From NCBI GenBank assembly GCA_914767715.1, contig OU612073.1:22136001-22196000 (forward strand): DNA of 60,000 nt. Direction: 5' to 3'. The DNA is from Membranipora membranacea (taxonomy: Eukaryota > Bryozoa > Gymnolaemata > Cheilostomatida > Membraniporidae). A model generated the notes under the pieces. That model saw only the letters and a program-made list of their open reading frames with translations, was not told where the DNA came from and did no database searches. A program made the translations under genes and the position numbers. Below, piece by piece: positions 10,747 through 25,000 of this stretch (positions are counted from its first letter, which is position 1; the number at the start of each line of letters is the position of its first letter).

Positions 10747-13700
10747 TTATATACCCCGCTTTTTAAGAGTCAGCCAATGTCTTTGTGTACAGAGCAGGGG
10801 CCTCCTGGCCTCAAACCTCTCATTCCTGTGCTTCTCTGTTCTTTTCAAATGACTGAACATGATATCCTGCCTGCCATGGTCATCAATACTGTTCTCAAAG
10901 CTGCTTTTCAACTTTTTTCCAAAAGATTTTCCAGCAAGCCAGTTTTTGGTTTTACAAATGCAGTAACTCAACCCATGGATACATGCATTTGGGCTGTGTT
11001 TCACAGGACGCCTCACTCTTGGTTGCTTGTAGTATGTGTACTTCTTGGTTGGGAGAGGGTATCGATACTTGTCAAACTTGGTTACCCCTTTCTTCCTGAT
11101 TAATCCATAGGATTTGAGCCATTTTCTTGCTGCGTTGGTTGCTCTCTCTTTGACTCTCTTCTCTCGATCGACGTAATTTGTTGGTGACCTTGAGGATGTG
11201 ACTATTTGACCTTCTGACTTCACTATGAGTGGTTTTAGATCTTGGCTGTTATGTGGCTGCTCATCAATGTTTACTTTCCATAAAGTTTCCAGGGATCTGT
11301 CATCTGGTTTGTTCTCGAGTGGAGTCTCAAATGAAAGGTAGTTGGATAAAGTAGTGGATGAGCAAGAAGAATGAAATCTTATACTTTTCTCAAAAGACCC
11401 AGTTCCACTTTTCGCATTTATAGCAGGTAACATACCACTCCATGGACTTCCAATGAGCACTCTACATTCCTCAGTATCTGTACCATGACTAACCAGCACT
11501 TTTTTTCTCTCCTCCATACTAGACACTGAATACCAGCCTTGAAGGGCGTAGTATCTGTTTCGTTTCTTTTCAAAGTGTATCCTCTGCAGGACTTCCTCTC
11601 TTATTACAAATGGAGGTATTGATATGATGCTCTCTAGGTCAGTGGTCAGTACAGAGGCTTGGTATCCCAGTCCAGATATATCTGACTCACTGTCAAGAGC
11701 AGATGTGTCGTCAAACAATACTTCTTTTTTAATTTTTGGGTGTTGTTTTATTGTTACTTGGCGAATGAAAGAGGAGTATTTTGATTTGGCAAATTTTCCG
11801 TAAACGTAATCGCGATTCGGGGATATTTTGTTGATTTTTGTTGGGTGGGCAACGACTGGCTTTGAACACGTTTGCTGAGAGCTTTCTATGGTTATTTGTA
11901 TCAGTTTTTGTTGTGGCTTGTTTATCACTTGTGCAACCTTCACTTGTTCTGCAGAAGAAGCGTAACAACAAACACGCGAGGGGGAATCTTGTAACGTTAT
12001 ATCTCTCAGCATATCTTCCGAAAGGTTAGCTTTCTTGACACCTTGAATGGCAGCCTGGCTGCTGGTTAGAGACGATGTCGTCGGCCACCCAGAATCAGTA
12101 CAATCATCGATTACATCATCAAGAGACTCTGTCTCATCATTGCAGCCTTTAACAGATACTGTAGAGTCTGACTTGATGATGATCACAGGGGTCTTTCTCG
12201 TTGGATTCTCACACAACATTTTGTTTCTCAGCTTATCAATAAAAGCTACTTTCATTGCTTTAGCTCTCACTTTTTCACGAATTAGTTTGGCATGCCTGTT
12301 TTCAACTCTGTTTTTGGTGGCAGGCTGCATAGAAGGAGATATAGGTGGAAGCGCTGGCACCATGCCAGGGTGAGGATGATGTTTAAGATTGAGAACATTC
12401 TCATTTGAAGATTGTAAGGTAGATTGCGGAGCTATGGCCAGTGCTTGGTTTGAGACAATCTCTGTATGGGGTATTGGTGTTGGGCAGGGTTGAGATGGTA
12501 GATCGTTGGTGTCGATTGGTGGAAGTGAGATGTTGGGTCTGTAAACAGGGTTTGATTAGAATGAGAAAAGCTGAGAAACAACCAATCAAATAACGGTCTG
12601 AATAAGAATCATGCATTGTAAGTTACTCCTCCACCAAACTTGCTCTCCTTATGTGACAAAGGGAGATTGTCATTATAAATGTGGTTCAAGCAGGCCAAAG
12701 GAAAGTTGAGCAGTACCCTGAGGACGACTTAAAACCTTAAAACAGCTCTTTCGACAAATCTGAGAGCAAATTGCAATTAAAGGTATTCACATAACCATAT
12801 AAATTTATATGTTTATGGGTTTCTCCGCACCAGCTCGGACAGCAAGTCGGCAGTAAGTATATAGACTTGGCTGTAAGCACATTCATACAACTTTAAAAAA
12901 TGTAAAGGGAGTAGACTAGACAGACATTTAACTCTCACCTAACTCCCTTATAAAAGGGTCTGTAAAAGTGGAAAACAGCATTGAAAGGGACAGCCAAACA
13001 TATGAAGCATTAAAGAATGACTATTTTAAAACGTGAGCATGCTTTATCAAATAACCACAATTCCAAAATATTTTGGAAATTCCAAACTGTTAATGGGAGA
13101 ACACAATGGGCCCATTGGAGGTTGGGATGGATTTTCTACCCCTCCCCCTTGCCATTATCTCAGGCACTGCTGCCTCACCTGGAGCTAAGTGTGGAGCCTG
13201 GCAGATCTTTGATAGCAGCATTTTTCTGTATCATGTTATCGAGTCTCTGTTGTTGTTTGGTCTTCATCACACTTGGACCAAATTTTCTCTGATCTGAAAT
13301 GGACAAAAATGATTGATCAATAAAAAAAGCGAAATCTCAGCCATTGTCAGTATACCAGTGTACATATTACTGTGCAGGAACTAGACAACAATGATATACA
13401 ACACAATCCCCATCTTCCTACTTCATAGGCCCCTCCATAGACTTAATATACTAGCATATTAAGTCTATGGGCCCCTCATATGACTAATGAAAAATGTTTT
13501 CAAAACGCAGGATATTAAATCTTCACTGAAATTATTGGGAGTTGTTTTCTTTTCCATCGTGGGAGGACAAATTGCTGAAGTGATTAGCCAATACATAATT
13601 TAATTCTGAGTTTCGACATTCTAAGTCTCAGTTTATCAACAGTTACAATCAACAAAATTACTTTGATGCCCTAAAGAGCAATAAAAACCTTAAAAGGGCA

Positions 13701-16700
13701 AGAGTGCAATGAGATAGATATTTATTTTAAATGAACGACATACTAACTATATAGGTTTCATATCCTTGGTCTTAAGTCTAAACATAACTTCAACCAGCTT
13801 TACAATGTCAACAAATACTCACAAAAGCTGTGTATTGTAGTATCAAATGCTAAAATATTCAAATGGTGAACGCACACTATATAGGCTACTAACACTGACA
13901 ACGATTTAGGGTGGATCTAGTGGATGAATAGGGGAGAAGTAATTGATGCACCAGAATGAGAGACCGAAGCAAAACTTTGTCAAAGGATCTTCATAAGAAG
14001 CTCAGGGATAGTTTTATGATCAGAGAGTTGAGAGCATTTAATGGGTGTCATACCAATTACACTAGAATAATCGGGTTGTCAACATCATATTTAAGATCAT
14101 CCATAGTATTTCTTCAAGTTGCGAAATTGTGGTGTACTTTCAACATGACCAATGTGTATTATCAAGAGCGTGAAACCCGAGGAGTTACCTGGTTGTACAC
14201 CCTGACAGTGGTAAATAGATGGTCCCTGTACATTCACAGTATTTAATGGTTTTAGTCTGGCTTTCAACAGGCGCGGCTCATGCGGCTTCGGAATTTTAGG
14301 AGTTTTCTCCCTTTGATTAATGAATCGGCCAACTTCCATTGTAGCCAGCATAGTGGCCTGTTTCATATCCGCTCCAGGAGAAACTGGTCTTCTCTACAAA
14401 AATAAATAATTATAATAGTCATTATTGATGAAAACAAAAGCATCGCCAATTGAAATTCCTTTGATGCAACATCGACTAAATTTGACAATAATTGGACAGT
14501 ACAAGTCAATCTACGGCCCGATAAATTTAATCCAGAAGCAATAACATATAATATACAATGAGGCAGAATAGGTTCGGTCAGCGGTGGTACAACGCGGGGT
14601 TGAATAACAAAACCAATGTCAAATAATTCTGAGAGAAATATGACATAAATATTGCATGATATATTGAAAGCACACTGTAACAAGAAATGGATGTACGGGG
14701 AGGGGTTCTCATGTTGAGCGAGCGTAAAGAGGGAAACAGTCAACGAAACTGTATAATCTTACTAGAGACAGCTCAGAAAACATGCAGACAGAGAGATCAT
14801 AATTCAAAATTATAATAGAAATTTGTAGCATGCCACAATGAAAACCATGATTTCAGCAAAGCAACAACGATATATTTTGAAGAGCGTCTTTTGTCAAACT
14901 CTCCAATCTTCACCATATCGGTGTACTGGGTGATTTAGGGAGAGTTGGGCTAAGACTGGACTGGTGCATACCGTAACGTCATCCGAGTACTGTGAGGCTG
15001 TTACTGACTCACAAGATTGAGACAGCTAGTAAATGATAAAGTTATACGTATTCATTTTCTAAGTTTCAGTACTTTCCAAATAATAATGAAATCATCAGTG
15101 CGAATTAAAATCATGCAAATTGTCGGGAACTTATATTAGCCATTGTTTCTAGAAATGAGGATCAGATCATAATATGAGCACTGGCAAATTATTGAGGTGA
15201 GTTACTCCCTTGTTCTGGACAGACTAGCAATGGGCTTGTGGACTACGAGTTGAAATTATCAAGCTCCATTTTGCAGTGTTACTAGTATTGAGATAGGAAT
15301 AACACCAAATTTGACCAGGTGACCACAAATTCAGATTATAATACAGCATTGGTGAAGCTAAGACTCCACAAAATAACTGAGCTAAGCTTAGAAATCATAC
15401 AAAAGAATCGACAGTGAAATAGAGCACAACATTGATATACATATGACCTCTTGGAAGGCCGGCGGGTAACTTACGGAATCCATTACCGAATTGCACCTGG
15501 TTGGAGGAGCTTTTAGGAAAGCCAGGCTTTCCAAGAATTCCTCCATAGTGCTGAGACTATGCTCTCGGAAGTTGACAAACTGTTATCATGTAATGCACAC
15601 ATTAGTAAAGGTAGAGCATACTAGAAGCTAGTGTACTTAGAAAGTTAGGCATGCATTAACAGAGTTAGGATAAATTATGACTCTGTCATGTGTTTCTGCT
15701 ATGGCCTAGAGCATAACTACCAGGTTAATAGCCCTCAAAGCGATAAGATTAATACTCCTAGGCTAAAGCCTGTTTCTAAGGCTTAACATCATTGCGTGTT
15801 CAGGGTGAGGCTTTAAAATAATTCGCTGCTTAAAGCAAAAAATTGCCCTGCTCCTTAATATGTACACAACCAAGCACACCACATCATTTTCTGACTTGAG
15901 GGAACTCTGTAATTCTTTGCAATATACCCATCACCATAGTTGTTTTTGTTTGTTAAACTATTCATTATTGCGAAACCCATTTTCATGAGACAAAGCTAAG
16001 TTTGCTAAGTTGCAATGAGAATACTTACGTTAGCTTCAAATCGCTCGATGTCATGTGAGAGGTCTTGCTTGAAAGGACGACTGACGTATGTATTCTCTCT
16101 GGTGGGCGGTGCTACTGGAGGTGCCACAGGAAGTGGCGTGTATCCGGGTGTGGTAAAACCAGAATGCCTTCCACCACCACGTCCACTGTAACAACAAGTC
16201 TTAACTTGTTAAAGTTTTAATGCAGCAGTAGCATCAGAGAGAAGCTGATTGTTGTTACTAAGCCCTCATGTAATTTGTTATGTCACTGGAATGCCCACAG
16301 TTTAGAACTAGCTTTTAAACACAAATTATTTGTGACTGCATTGACAGGTAAACCTTAAAAATGGTGGATTTCGACTCTCACATGATTATATGGAAAACCT
16401 TAACTTAAATTTGTCACTGGTCAATATTTCACTGCGAGGTTATGTTTTGAGTCATTGATAAGGTTTTAGATAGATACTCTTGGTAGGACAGGCATCTTCG
16501 AAAAAAAAGGATCATGAAGAAAAAGCGACTGCTCCTATTAATTGGTGACGGCCTAGTCACCGATATATATTTTCAGGTGTTACAGAGTGCGACGACTCAG
16601 ATTTTGGTTGAAGCTTGAAGATGACGCTTAGCTTTGAACAAGTAATAAACTCATGCAGCCATCAAGAAAATATACCTCTAGCATTAGATTTGAAAACAGT

Positions 16701-18806
16701 GTGATGAATATAGTAATGAGCTGACCTTGATTCTGTTGATGCTATTTATAAACAGCAACATAATAATAAATATATAAATATGACTTACAATAAAGAATAA
16801 TTTGCAAATAAAATTTAAGTCTTCAGCATATTTTTTTACTCGTCAATTATAGTTGTAATAATCGTCACACAAATAAATCATCTTCGAACGTAAGTCTTTC
16901 CCTTAAAATCTGCCAAGTTCTCTATTTGATGGCATCTTACTGAATGGGCAAGATCTGCAAGAGGTCTCGTTCCCAAATCACTCACTGCTTGGATTGATAT
17001 ATTTGCACTCATATGATACTTTATTACTACTTGAATTTTTTTATATTTAATACCAAAAGTGTGCTGATTTTGAACCAAGTGATTGTGATGAATTGGCACT
17101 TAGTACGTTGTCGCTCATTCCGACTGTGAGACCCGAGGGCTTAACCTCGGCCTTGAAGATCTAAGATACCAAATAAGCTAAGATCTATGTATTTCAATTA
17201 ACTAGTGATAGTTGGCAATGCATATTCGCAGAATGACCTGAGCAGACAAGTTCCCTCATCACAATAATCATAGAAAAAAACATACACACATCTATGATGA
17301 CAAAACACAAGTGCTTGAAATTGATACCAATGCCATAAAGCTGAACATACCTAGTAGCTCGACTATTACCAGACTTGTTTCTCACACCTGCTGCAGGAGC
17401 ACTTGTTGAAGGCTGCCTCTGAGAATACCTCTTTGGAGGGCTTCCAGGGACGTTCTTCCTCTCCCCACCAGTGCGATTCGGTGCTGTCCCTATCGTAGAT
17501 CATAAACTGAGATAAGGGCAGTGTATTTTCCATGTGTGTGTGTGTCATTTATGTAGAGATTCTACAGTGGTGTGTCAAATAGATATCTGATTCAGAGGAA
17601 AAGATTCTTAGTTATGAGTTCCTTTCTATCAGCAGTGAACTCAGTTTGGGAATATCTTGCAACTTTTTATCAGGGCAAAGTCCGTGCACTTACATCGGAA
17701 TGTGAAGGCATTAAATTACTAAAATATCATGTTCATTTACCCCTACCAGTGTGTTTGTGTCTACCGACATATTCCATCCGCTCCTCCTTCTTCTCACCGA
17801 TCGTAAGGAAGGCTTGAGGCTAAAATATATATAACTCAGTCAAGTTGTCACTGGGTAGTATAATACAGTTACTAAAGCTATAAGCCCTCAATGTAAGTTT
17901 TCATTGAGAATTTTAGCCAAATCTAACAATGTGAAGATTTATTATTTGTTAAATATGCAATCAATGCGATGAAATATTTCCTCTGTAAGATACTTACATC
18001 AATGCCTTTCCTAGGAGCTGCACGTGAGTTTTCCTCTCTGTATATAAGATCAGTAGGCTGTAGTTTGATAACAGGCTGGAAGGATTTGTAGTGTTTGGGG
18101 GGAGACACCTCCGACATGTCATGATGTGAGCTGTATATGTTCACTTCCAAATCTTCATCTTCTTCATAATCGTCCGTACCGCCTGAAGTGAAAATTTCAT
18201 TCAGACATCAAATGATGAAATGCAAACTTCATGTAATAATGTCAGGTAGCCACTGGACAACTTTCAATTACTGTTGATTGCGAAAAGTGGGTGTTTGGCA
18301 GTAAAAATATGATTAAATGGCAGTTGGTTGAGTTCTGAGTGATTATAAAGTGTATATGTTATGCGCGTGACTGAAAATCTTCCAGGCATTGCTAACACTA
18401 TAGGAAAGTTTAAATTCAAAACTTCAATATCATTCAGTGCTAATTCTAATTCCATATCTCTCTTGAAGACAGCACAAGCTAAGTAAAGACTTCTACCAGC
18501 ATAGATGAGGAAAGACCAGCACAACAGGATTTGAGTGAGAAAATACACTCATCACTTAATTTTTATCCATTGAGGAGTTGTCCCTGTTTTGTGTACGATG
18601 AAACAACTCCAAATTATGCAGGACATTTTCAAATACTGGATAGGATAATTTGTGATCATATTTTTGTTTGAAGACTCAGCACATTTCATACTGACTAATG
18701 AGTTGGGCATCTTTCCAGAAGCGGATTTAATTTTAATGAACGTACCCGCACTTGATACATCATCTAACGGAGGAGGGATGTTCTCTTCAAAGTTAATGTA
18801 CTCCAT
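10747..18806 (-). CDS. Large basic/disordered protein, upstream part (function unknown)
   Basis: Nine exons on the minus strand join in phase: 18746-18806 (start), 17998-18182, 17765-17819, 17351-17489, 16029-16185, 15497-15550, 14189-14393, 13179-13293 and 10747-12538. The ATG at 18804-18806 has a good context (AAAATGG) and an in-frame TGA nine bases upstream. The product begins MEYINFEENIPPPLDD, followed by an acidic patch (DDYEEDEDLE). Pro/Gly/Arg-rich segments and a Lys-rich region (RRPVSPGADMKQATMLATME, later PKIPKPHEPRLLKARLKP) follow. The last, very large exon adds about 595 residues. Its C-terminus is strongly basic (RATNAARKWLKSYGLIRKKG, then many Lys/Tyr) with a small Cys group (CIHGLSYCICK). 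No known domain is recognised. The exon can end at TAA 10747-10749, or splice at a GTATAT donor just before it (exon low end 10755), leaving phase 1. It may be the 5' half of the gene ending at 1626. Confidence 0.68.
13428..13477. repeat. Perfect hairpin flanked by 8-bp direct repeats
   Basis: A perfect inverted repeat has 15-bp arms at 13435-13449 and 13456-13470 (CCATAGACTTAATAT and its exact complement) with a 6-base loop. The motif GGCCCCTC occurs directly before (13428-13435) and directly after it (13470-13477), like a target-site duplication. It lies in the intron between exons 12538 and 13179. Confidence 0.7.
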
Positions 18807-21800
18807 TTTCAGTCAGTGTCTAATCTGTCCGACCTGAAAGCATCGTCTCAACTCAGCACTGGGTTGTGTGTTATCTTATCTAGAGTCACTGAAAGAAGAT
18901 GCAACATCATATTAATTCAATACCTAACATCAGACTTAGCAATAAAGACCGATATACAGAGTATTCAGGACTTAGCATTACATTATGAGATCACAGCATG
19001 ATATTGATCCATTTGTTTTTGCATATTAAAAGCTGTTACAAATAGAACATTGTCACTATGCCTTCCGCCAGCACCATAAACTATCAATGATCGGACTTTG
19101 TTGTAACGTTACATTGTAAGCTAATAGGCGCTATATAAGTAGTTACTTGGATCAGTGGTAAGAAAGTCTGTAACTGGACCAGCCAACCATTCGGTATTCA
19201 AAGAATTTTCAACTACGACTCTCATATATTTCCTTTGTATCAGGACTTTAAATAACACATGTTTCACGTGGGTACACCAACTTGGCACTTGCGGATAAAA
19301 ATTCCATCATGTGTTGAGCTGTACCGTATGTACATGGGGTCCTTTTGTCCGCATGCACAAATCTGGTGTACACACAGGAGACATCCGGTATTGAGAGTCC
19401 CGATCCAAAAGGGCTATGTCCCTAACACTTGCAGCTGTCATAGGTTGCAGAGTGGTACTAACAACTTAGAACCCTAGTCGCTGTTGTCAGAGTGACCAAT
19501 ACGTGCACTTCAGTGCAGGTTAGTATCAACACTGATAGACAGCAAGGATATTACATTATTCACTTAGTCTATACCGACAGCAGGTAAGCAACTTATCTGT
19601 AAAATGATTTTGTTGATTGAATGAATGAGGACGGAAGCCTTTTTGGGCCTAGGCGAAATATTTAAATTCTGCTCAACCATAACAGTGTTATATAACCTTG
19701 TTGAGATAAAACTTTGACAAGTCGAATGATGGCTTACAAAAAGATACTTTGCCTATGTCCAGTATAATCTAAGCCCTACTCAAACAAGGGTGGTTGCTAC
19801 TCGGAATATAGGCAAAGCACACTCCAGTTGCAAACACCGCAGAGGTTAATGAGGTGTTCAATCACATGTGCATCTGGAGATTGCTCCCCTCCTCCTTGAA
19901 TACAACATCCTTACAAGTCATAGTTTGGATACAATCTGCATGTCAGGGGAGGTACGTTTGGACGATTTGCAGAGAGTAAACATATTACAATACATGTAGG
20001 TTAAACCAGTGTTCTACTGGAAAAACAGGCCTCTGACAATGTTCAACGGCACTCCTGGTTTCAGTTTGTGTGTCTTTTGATAAAGGGAAAATGGTAGGGC
20101 AGCTGAATGGGCACTTGCCACAGACCCAGACCAGGCAGGAGGTCTCACAGTACTACAGAGAAGAGGAGTACAGAAAGAATAGACCTGGCTGTGGGAAGAA
20201 CACCTACCCTGGGCCCGTGGGGTAGGAAGTATATATCTAACTATGGTTAAATCCAGCATCAAAATTATGTAAGGTGCATTGATGTCTCACAGTCTGTATT
20301 GTATTCCAATATAATTATTGGAATAAATTGATATACATAATTAAATACATATGTTATATCTGGATATTGACATTTTAATTAAGGTTTCATTACCAGAGGA
20401 ATGTCAGGACCCTCATGATTGATTTATAAGTAGATTGTGTTAATTAAAACTAATGAGCAATTAATTTCCCTGGTATGTTAATAATGTTTCCTTTTAATGC
20501 TGTGCATCACTAATAAGTATAATATATAATGTAATGTTCTCCTAACTATCGTCAGTTGTGATATTGGGATCGAGAATAAAAGTAGCAATTCTATCAGCTC
20601 ACTCTTTCCTTATTAACATCTCACACTATCCAACTCATAAGAATTCTCCCAATATAACTCACCATCAACACACAACACTAAATCATTACACGCAGCATAA
20701 ATACAGGACATTATCAGACACAAAGATGTAACTATACCATCAACCAAATGACATCTTTTCAGTTACATCACATACATACAACAATCATGATTTAATAATA
20801 ATTATGATAACAAACAATCAATTGAAGAGTTCTGATGTTGTGCTGGACATTATATAGCTAACAGGTCCCTGCACAACATACATCTAGTACCTATCTTTCA
20901 GCATACGGCTTATTCAGTTCTCAAACTTGGTTGAATACATTTACACCTATGATAACAGCTCTGAAACAGCACTTACCACTATTCTATTACTTTTTCTGTT
21001 CCAGGTAACCAACATTGTGTTTATGTTTCCGGTTTTGACTGATCATGCGTAGTCAAAGTTTCTTGTGCATAGGAGGTACAAAACCTCAGCATCCAAGGTG
21101 ATCCATAAACAGTTTACTTTCTCACTTTCTCAAGCCTTTTACTTACTTTCATGCAATGAGAGGGAGTTCATTGGTTCATGAGTGAGCCTGTAGGATATCT
21201 CCACCATCCCTCATCTAACTGGACGATACATACTCACCCGTGTCACACCCTATCTCATTAATATCATGTTTCTAAACAGGGACAACTGCATTTCCTAACT
21301 CAAAGTTCGAAGTTAGAAAATGCAAGAGTGACTATCTATATACTTACTTACCATGGTACTTGGTATTGTTATCATAAGAAATGGTGTCAATGTTATAGGA
21401 ATATGCTACCTGCCTGTTGGTCAGATTAAATTATTTAGTAATTAAAGGTAGTCTCATATTTATATCAGCAACAAAACTGTTAAATGTAATTATAATACTA
21501 TTATGTCATGTCATTCATTATTTGACCACATGAGCCAACCAGGCTAGGTATGCCACAGGATGAGCTCAGAGTCCTTAATCATATCCTCACTTATATAACT
21601 TAATTTGATTAAAGATTGAACCTCAAGTTGCTACTCATCTTGACACTCTCCGCTAACTCTACGCAATCATCATCTAAACAGACAGGCCATTCAGACGGAC
21701 ATGTCTGAAGTGATTGCAGGGCCTTCCTTGTGCCCAGATGTAGCTTGCTAACAACTAAAAATGAATCAAAATGTCCCGGTTTTGTAAAGAACTAGAATAG

Positions 21801-22019
21801 CATTAGCTCCCAATGCTTACTGAGAGCTGAGACATGTCAAAGCTATCATCGTTCATTGCAACTGAATAGGATTAGAAAAATAATCATGTATCATTATTTC
21901 TTTCAGTCATTAACTTTATGTAGAGGGTAAGTGCCAGCAGTATGTGTGACTAAGGTACACACGGAACAACCCTATGAATGGCTGCACATTGTGTATGATG
22001 TAGATAACACATAACAGGC
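18807..22019. other. Intergenic region between divergent gene starts
   Basis: This 3.2 kb stretch separates the minus-strand start at 18806 from the plus-strand start at 22020. It must hold both promoters and 5' UTRs, but no TATA-like or initiator element stands out enough to call. It is AT-rich, especially 20280-20560, with a short palindrome near 20309-20330 (ATTCCAAT, spacer ATAATT, ATTGGAAT). Short ORFs at 19259-19477 and 20014-20262 have no coding support. Confidence 0.5.
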
Positions 22020-25000
22020 ATGACAAGTGACACAGAAACTTCAGATTCTGACCTTCATGTGGCAGTCAGGTGAGTTAGAATCTACAACTGAATCCTAATT
22101 TCATTGCTGTCCCCATGTATTTCTGCATGTAGAGGGGTTTTCTTTGGTTTTTTTTTCTAGAGATGTAAGCCAGCATTCATTAGATTACAAAATTGATCCG
22201 AAATTGACCAGAACTCACAACAGATTTGGTTCTGATTATCCCTTACAACTTAAAACACGATAGATACAGTTTATAGTGTTGCCATGGAACAGTGTCACTG
22301 ATCTTTGATAAGGAGCTATCTAAGTCTCCGAACATTGCTCCGTTCCCTTTGATGGATATGTCTTCAATGCTATACATTATTCCTTTTGATAGGCAAAAGG
22401 CTTCAGGTGTATAACAACATAATATATATAGCCACATTTGTTGCGTTATAAATCAACTAGAGTGAATTCTGCTACTGCTTCATTGGATAGAGATAATATT
22501 TGTCCATACACATTAAGATGGAGATAATTTGTGTCAGTAACAACTTGGAATAAAAATTATTCATCTACTTTAAAAAAGAAAAGTGTGTATATATCATTAT
22601 GAAGACTGGGTTACATCACTGTATATTACATTCATGATACACTGATTTGTATCCCGGTTCTGAGGGAGATATCCAGTATATACTTTGTCCTCAATGTCCA
22701 GTATTATTTTGGTCCTAGGTGGGCACAAACAGTATACCGGAGGCTCATCAGAATACAATTCATGTTTGATATGAGGTTATATTAAATGTGACATTTCTTA
22801 TCTATAATGCTTATGCAATGTTTCTAGGTACGGGGATCTGAAGGAAGTTCAATGTAGCTTGAATTCTGGCTTATCGCCAAACAAAATAGGGCTGTACCAG
22901 TGGAGCCCTTTACACGAAGCAGCAAGTTGTGGATACACTGTCATCATATCTCATCTCCTCAAGCATGGAGGTAGGCATCTAGCATCATGCTATTTGCCCA
23001 ACATTTTGAGGGGTGTTATTGAACTCTCTTAGTCTAAATGGGCATCAACTCTATTTCGATTTTGATAATATTTACTTAGCATTTTGACCAGCTGCATTCA
23101 TGAGTTGGAAGCAATAACTTGACCAATGAGCAATGACAATGACCAGTCTTTAACTTGATTGATCATTAAATTCTGGTTGTTTGCTGAGGTCTATGTCTCA
23201 TGATTGAAACACTCAAAAGTTTGATAGCTATGTATAACTTTTTAATATTTAGGTCCCTTGAAAGAAGAATGAATTTCATACAAGTATATTATAGTGAAAG
23301 TTTATATCATGAACCAGTTTAAAGTCTCAAACTCTCTGTCAGGAATGCTCATAATGGTACTCCAATATAAATCACATTCGAGCCATGGTCGGAATATGGC
23401 TGAAAATTGAGTGCCACGAATAGCAGCCTGGGCAGAGTCATGAACATGGTATTCACAGAAAAAACTAGACTCTAGAGTTTTATCATATTTATATCTAGCA
23501 ATAACATCAGTTATGCCCAGAAGCTAGGAGTTTTGTAATGGAATATTATATACAGGTGTTATTATTTTGTTTCCAGCTGATCCCAATCTTCCAGATAATC
23601 TATGTTCAAACACAGCTGTACACTATGCTGCTATGGAGGGTAATACAGCGTGCCTCAATCTATTACTAGACGCTGGTGGAAACTATGCAATCGAGAACAG
23701 TGATGGAGATACAGCTCTAGACCTCGCTACCAGAGCTTGTCAGAGGATTATTGAAAAGAAAAGTATGTCAAAACATCAATAGTTTATTGCGGCTAGTTTG
23801 TGTCTTATCATATAAGGTTGTGTACTGGCATAGGTATGCAGCTTCAATTGGCACAATTAGCAACCTGGTTATGATAAAGAACCATGGACAGGCAGAAACT
23901 TGTCTTAGAATTTAGATTGATTTTACTTTTGAATATTGTGATGCCATGAGCAAGATTATCCGAATGAAATGATGTAATAGATGTTGATTGAAACTGAAAT
24001 CTGCTGAATTGGTTAGTAATTTCCTTAAAAAATGTATATTTCCAAACACAGATTCTGGAGCTCAGGTGTTGTAATAATATGTTGTTTTCAAGGGTTCTAT
24101 AGTCGTAGTTTTTCTTTTGGTGTGAATTCAGCTAATTTAGCATTTCAAGTTTGATTTCAGATCACAATCAGTTGTGTTCCATCGATTATAACTATTTATG
24201 TATTTTCTTTGACAAAATTTGACCATTATGGCCTATGGGTCCAAAGAGCATGCAAGGTTGAAATTTGCCAAATTTCAGTATCAACCCTCCACTCTGGGTT
24301 TGTTTGCCTGAAATTAAGCCAGTTAAATCTTTTTTTCTCAACCTCAGAGACCCGAGCTTAGCCACCTTTCTGACATTTCATTGAGTTTTTTGCTCTTTCT
24401 CTTTTTCTGCAGGAGTAGAAAAACTAATCCGTCTTCCACTAACTGAAGCTAAAATAGATGCAAACAATCGCTTTCAGAGAATTGAATCTTCCCAGCCACA
24501 CAGAGATGAGTCTTCCATACACACTAGTAGGTCGTCATCACCATATATAGATCAGCCTCAACAGGGTGTCAGTCAGAGTCAGATTAGCGAGCATGAGATC
24601 AAAGAGACATACAGGACAGGGACAGCACGAGCTTGGGCACCCCAGATTACCAAGCCTGATCCAGGTATGAACATATACCTAGTTTGCAGCAGTAACCGCA
24701 GTAATTCTCTTATAATCAAGTTCTTGATCATACAAGGTTACTGGTCTGGCAATGCCAAATCTTCTATTTGGTGTGAAGCGCTTTTGAATTGGTACTGATG
24801 GAACTGACTTCAAGACACTGATTCGCATTGTCACGAGCGGTGATATCATAAATATGACAACTTTAGGAAATAGCAAAATAATTGTACAGTATCTTGTACA
24901 CTTCTACCATTGAATTGCTTGTGATGCCTTTGGAAAAACCCAGATTTGTTCCCCTTGAGAAATAAATTTTTCATTGTCAGCTCGGTCATACTCGTTGATA

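Noticed and set aside
10723-11103. Plus-strand open frame of 126 codons
   Set aside because: It lies antisense to the large coding exon 10747-12538, whose frame is far longer and joins other exons in phase.
14363-14743. Minus-strand open frame of 126 codons with hydrophobic content
   Set aside because: It covers an acceptor and intron upstream of exon 14189-14393 and has no domain or splice support.
1626-18806. Identity as a TALPID3-type ciliary protein
   Set aside because: A short LPGTLEG phrase and PPPTP motif suggested it, but the order of motifs is wrong and the C-terminus is GGCT-like.
24679-24876. Minus-strand open frame in an intron, with a cadherin-like phrase in another frame
   Set aside because: The resemblance is a few residues only, stops interrupt it, and no exon borders fit; probably chance.
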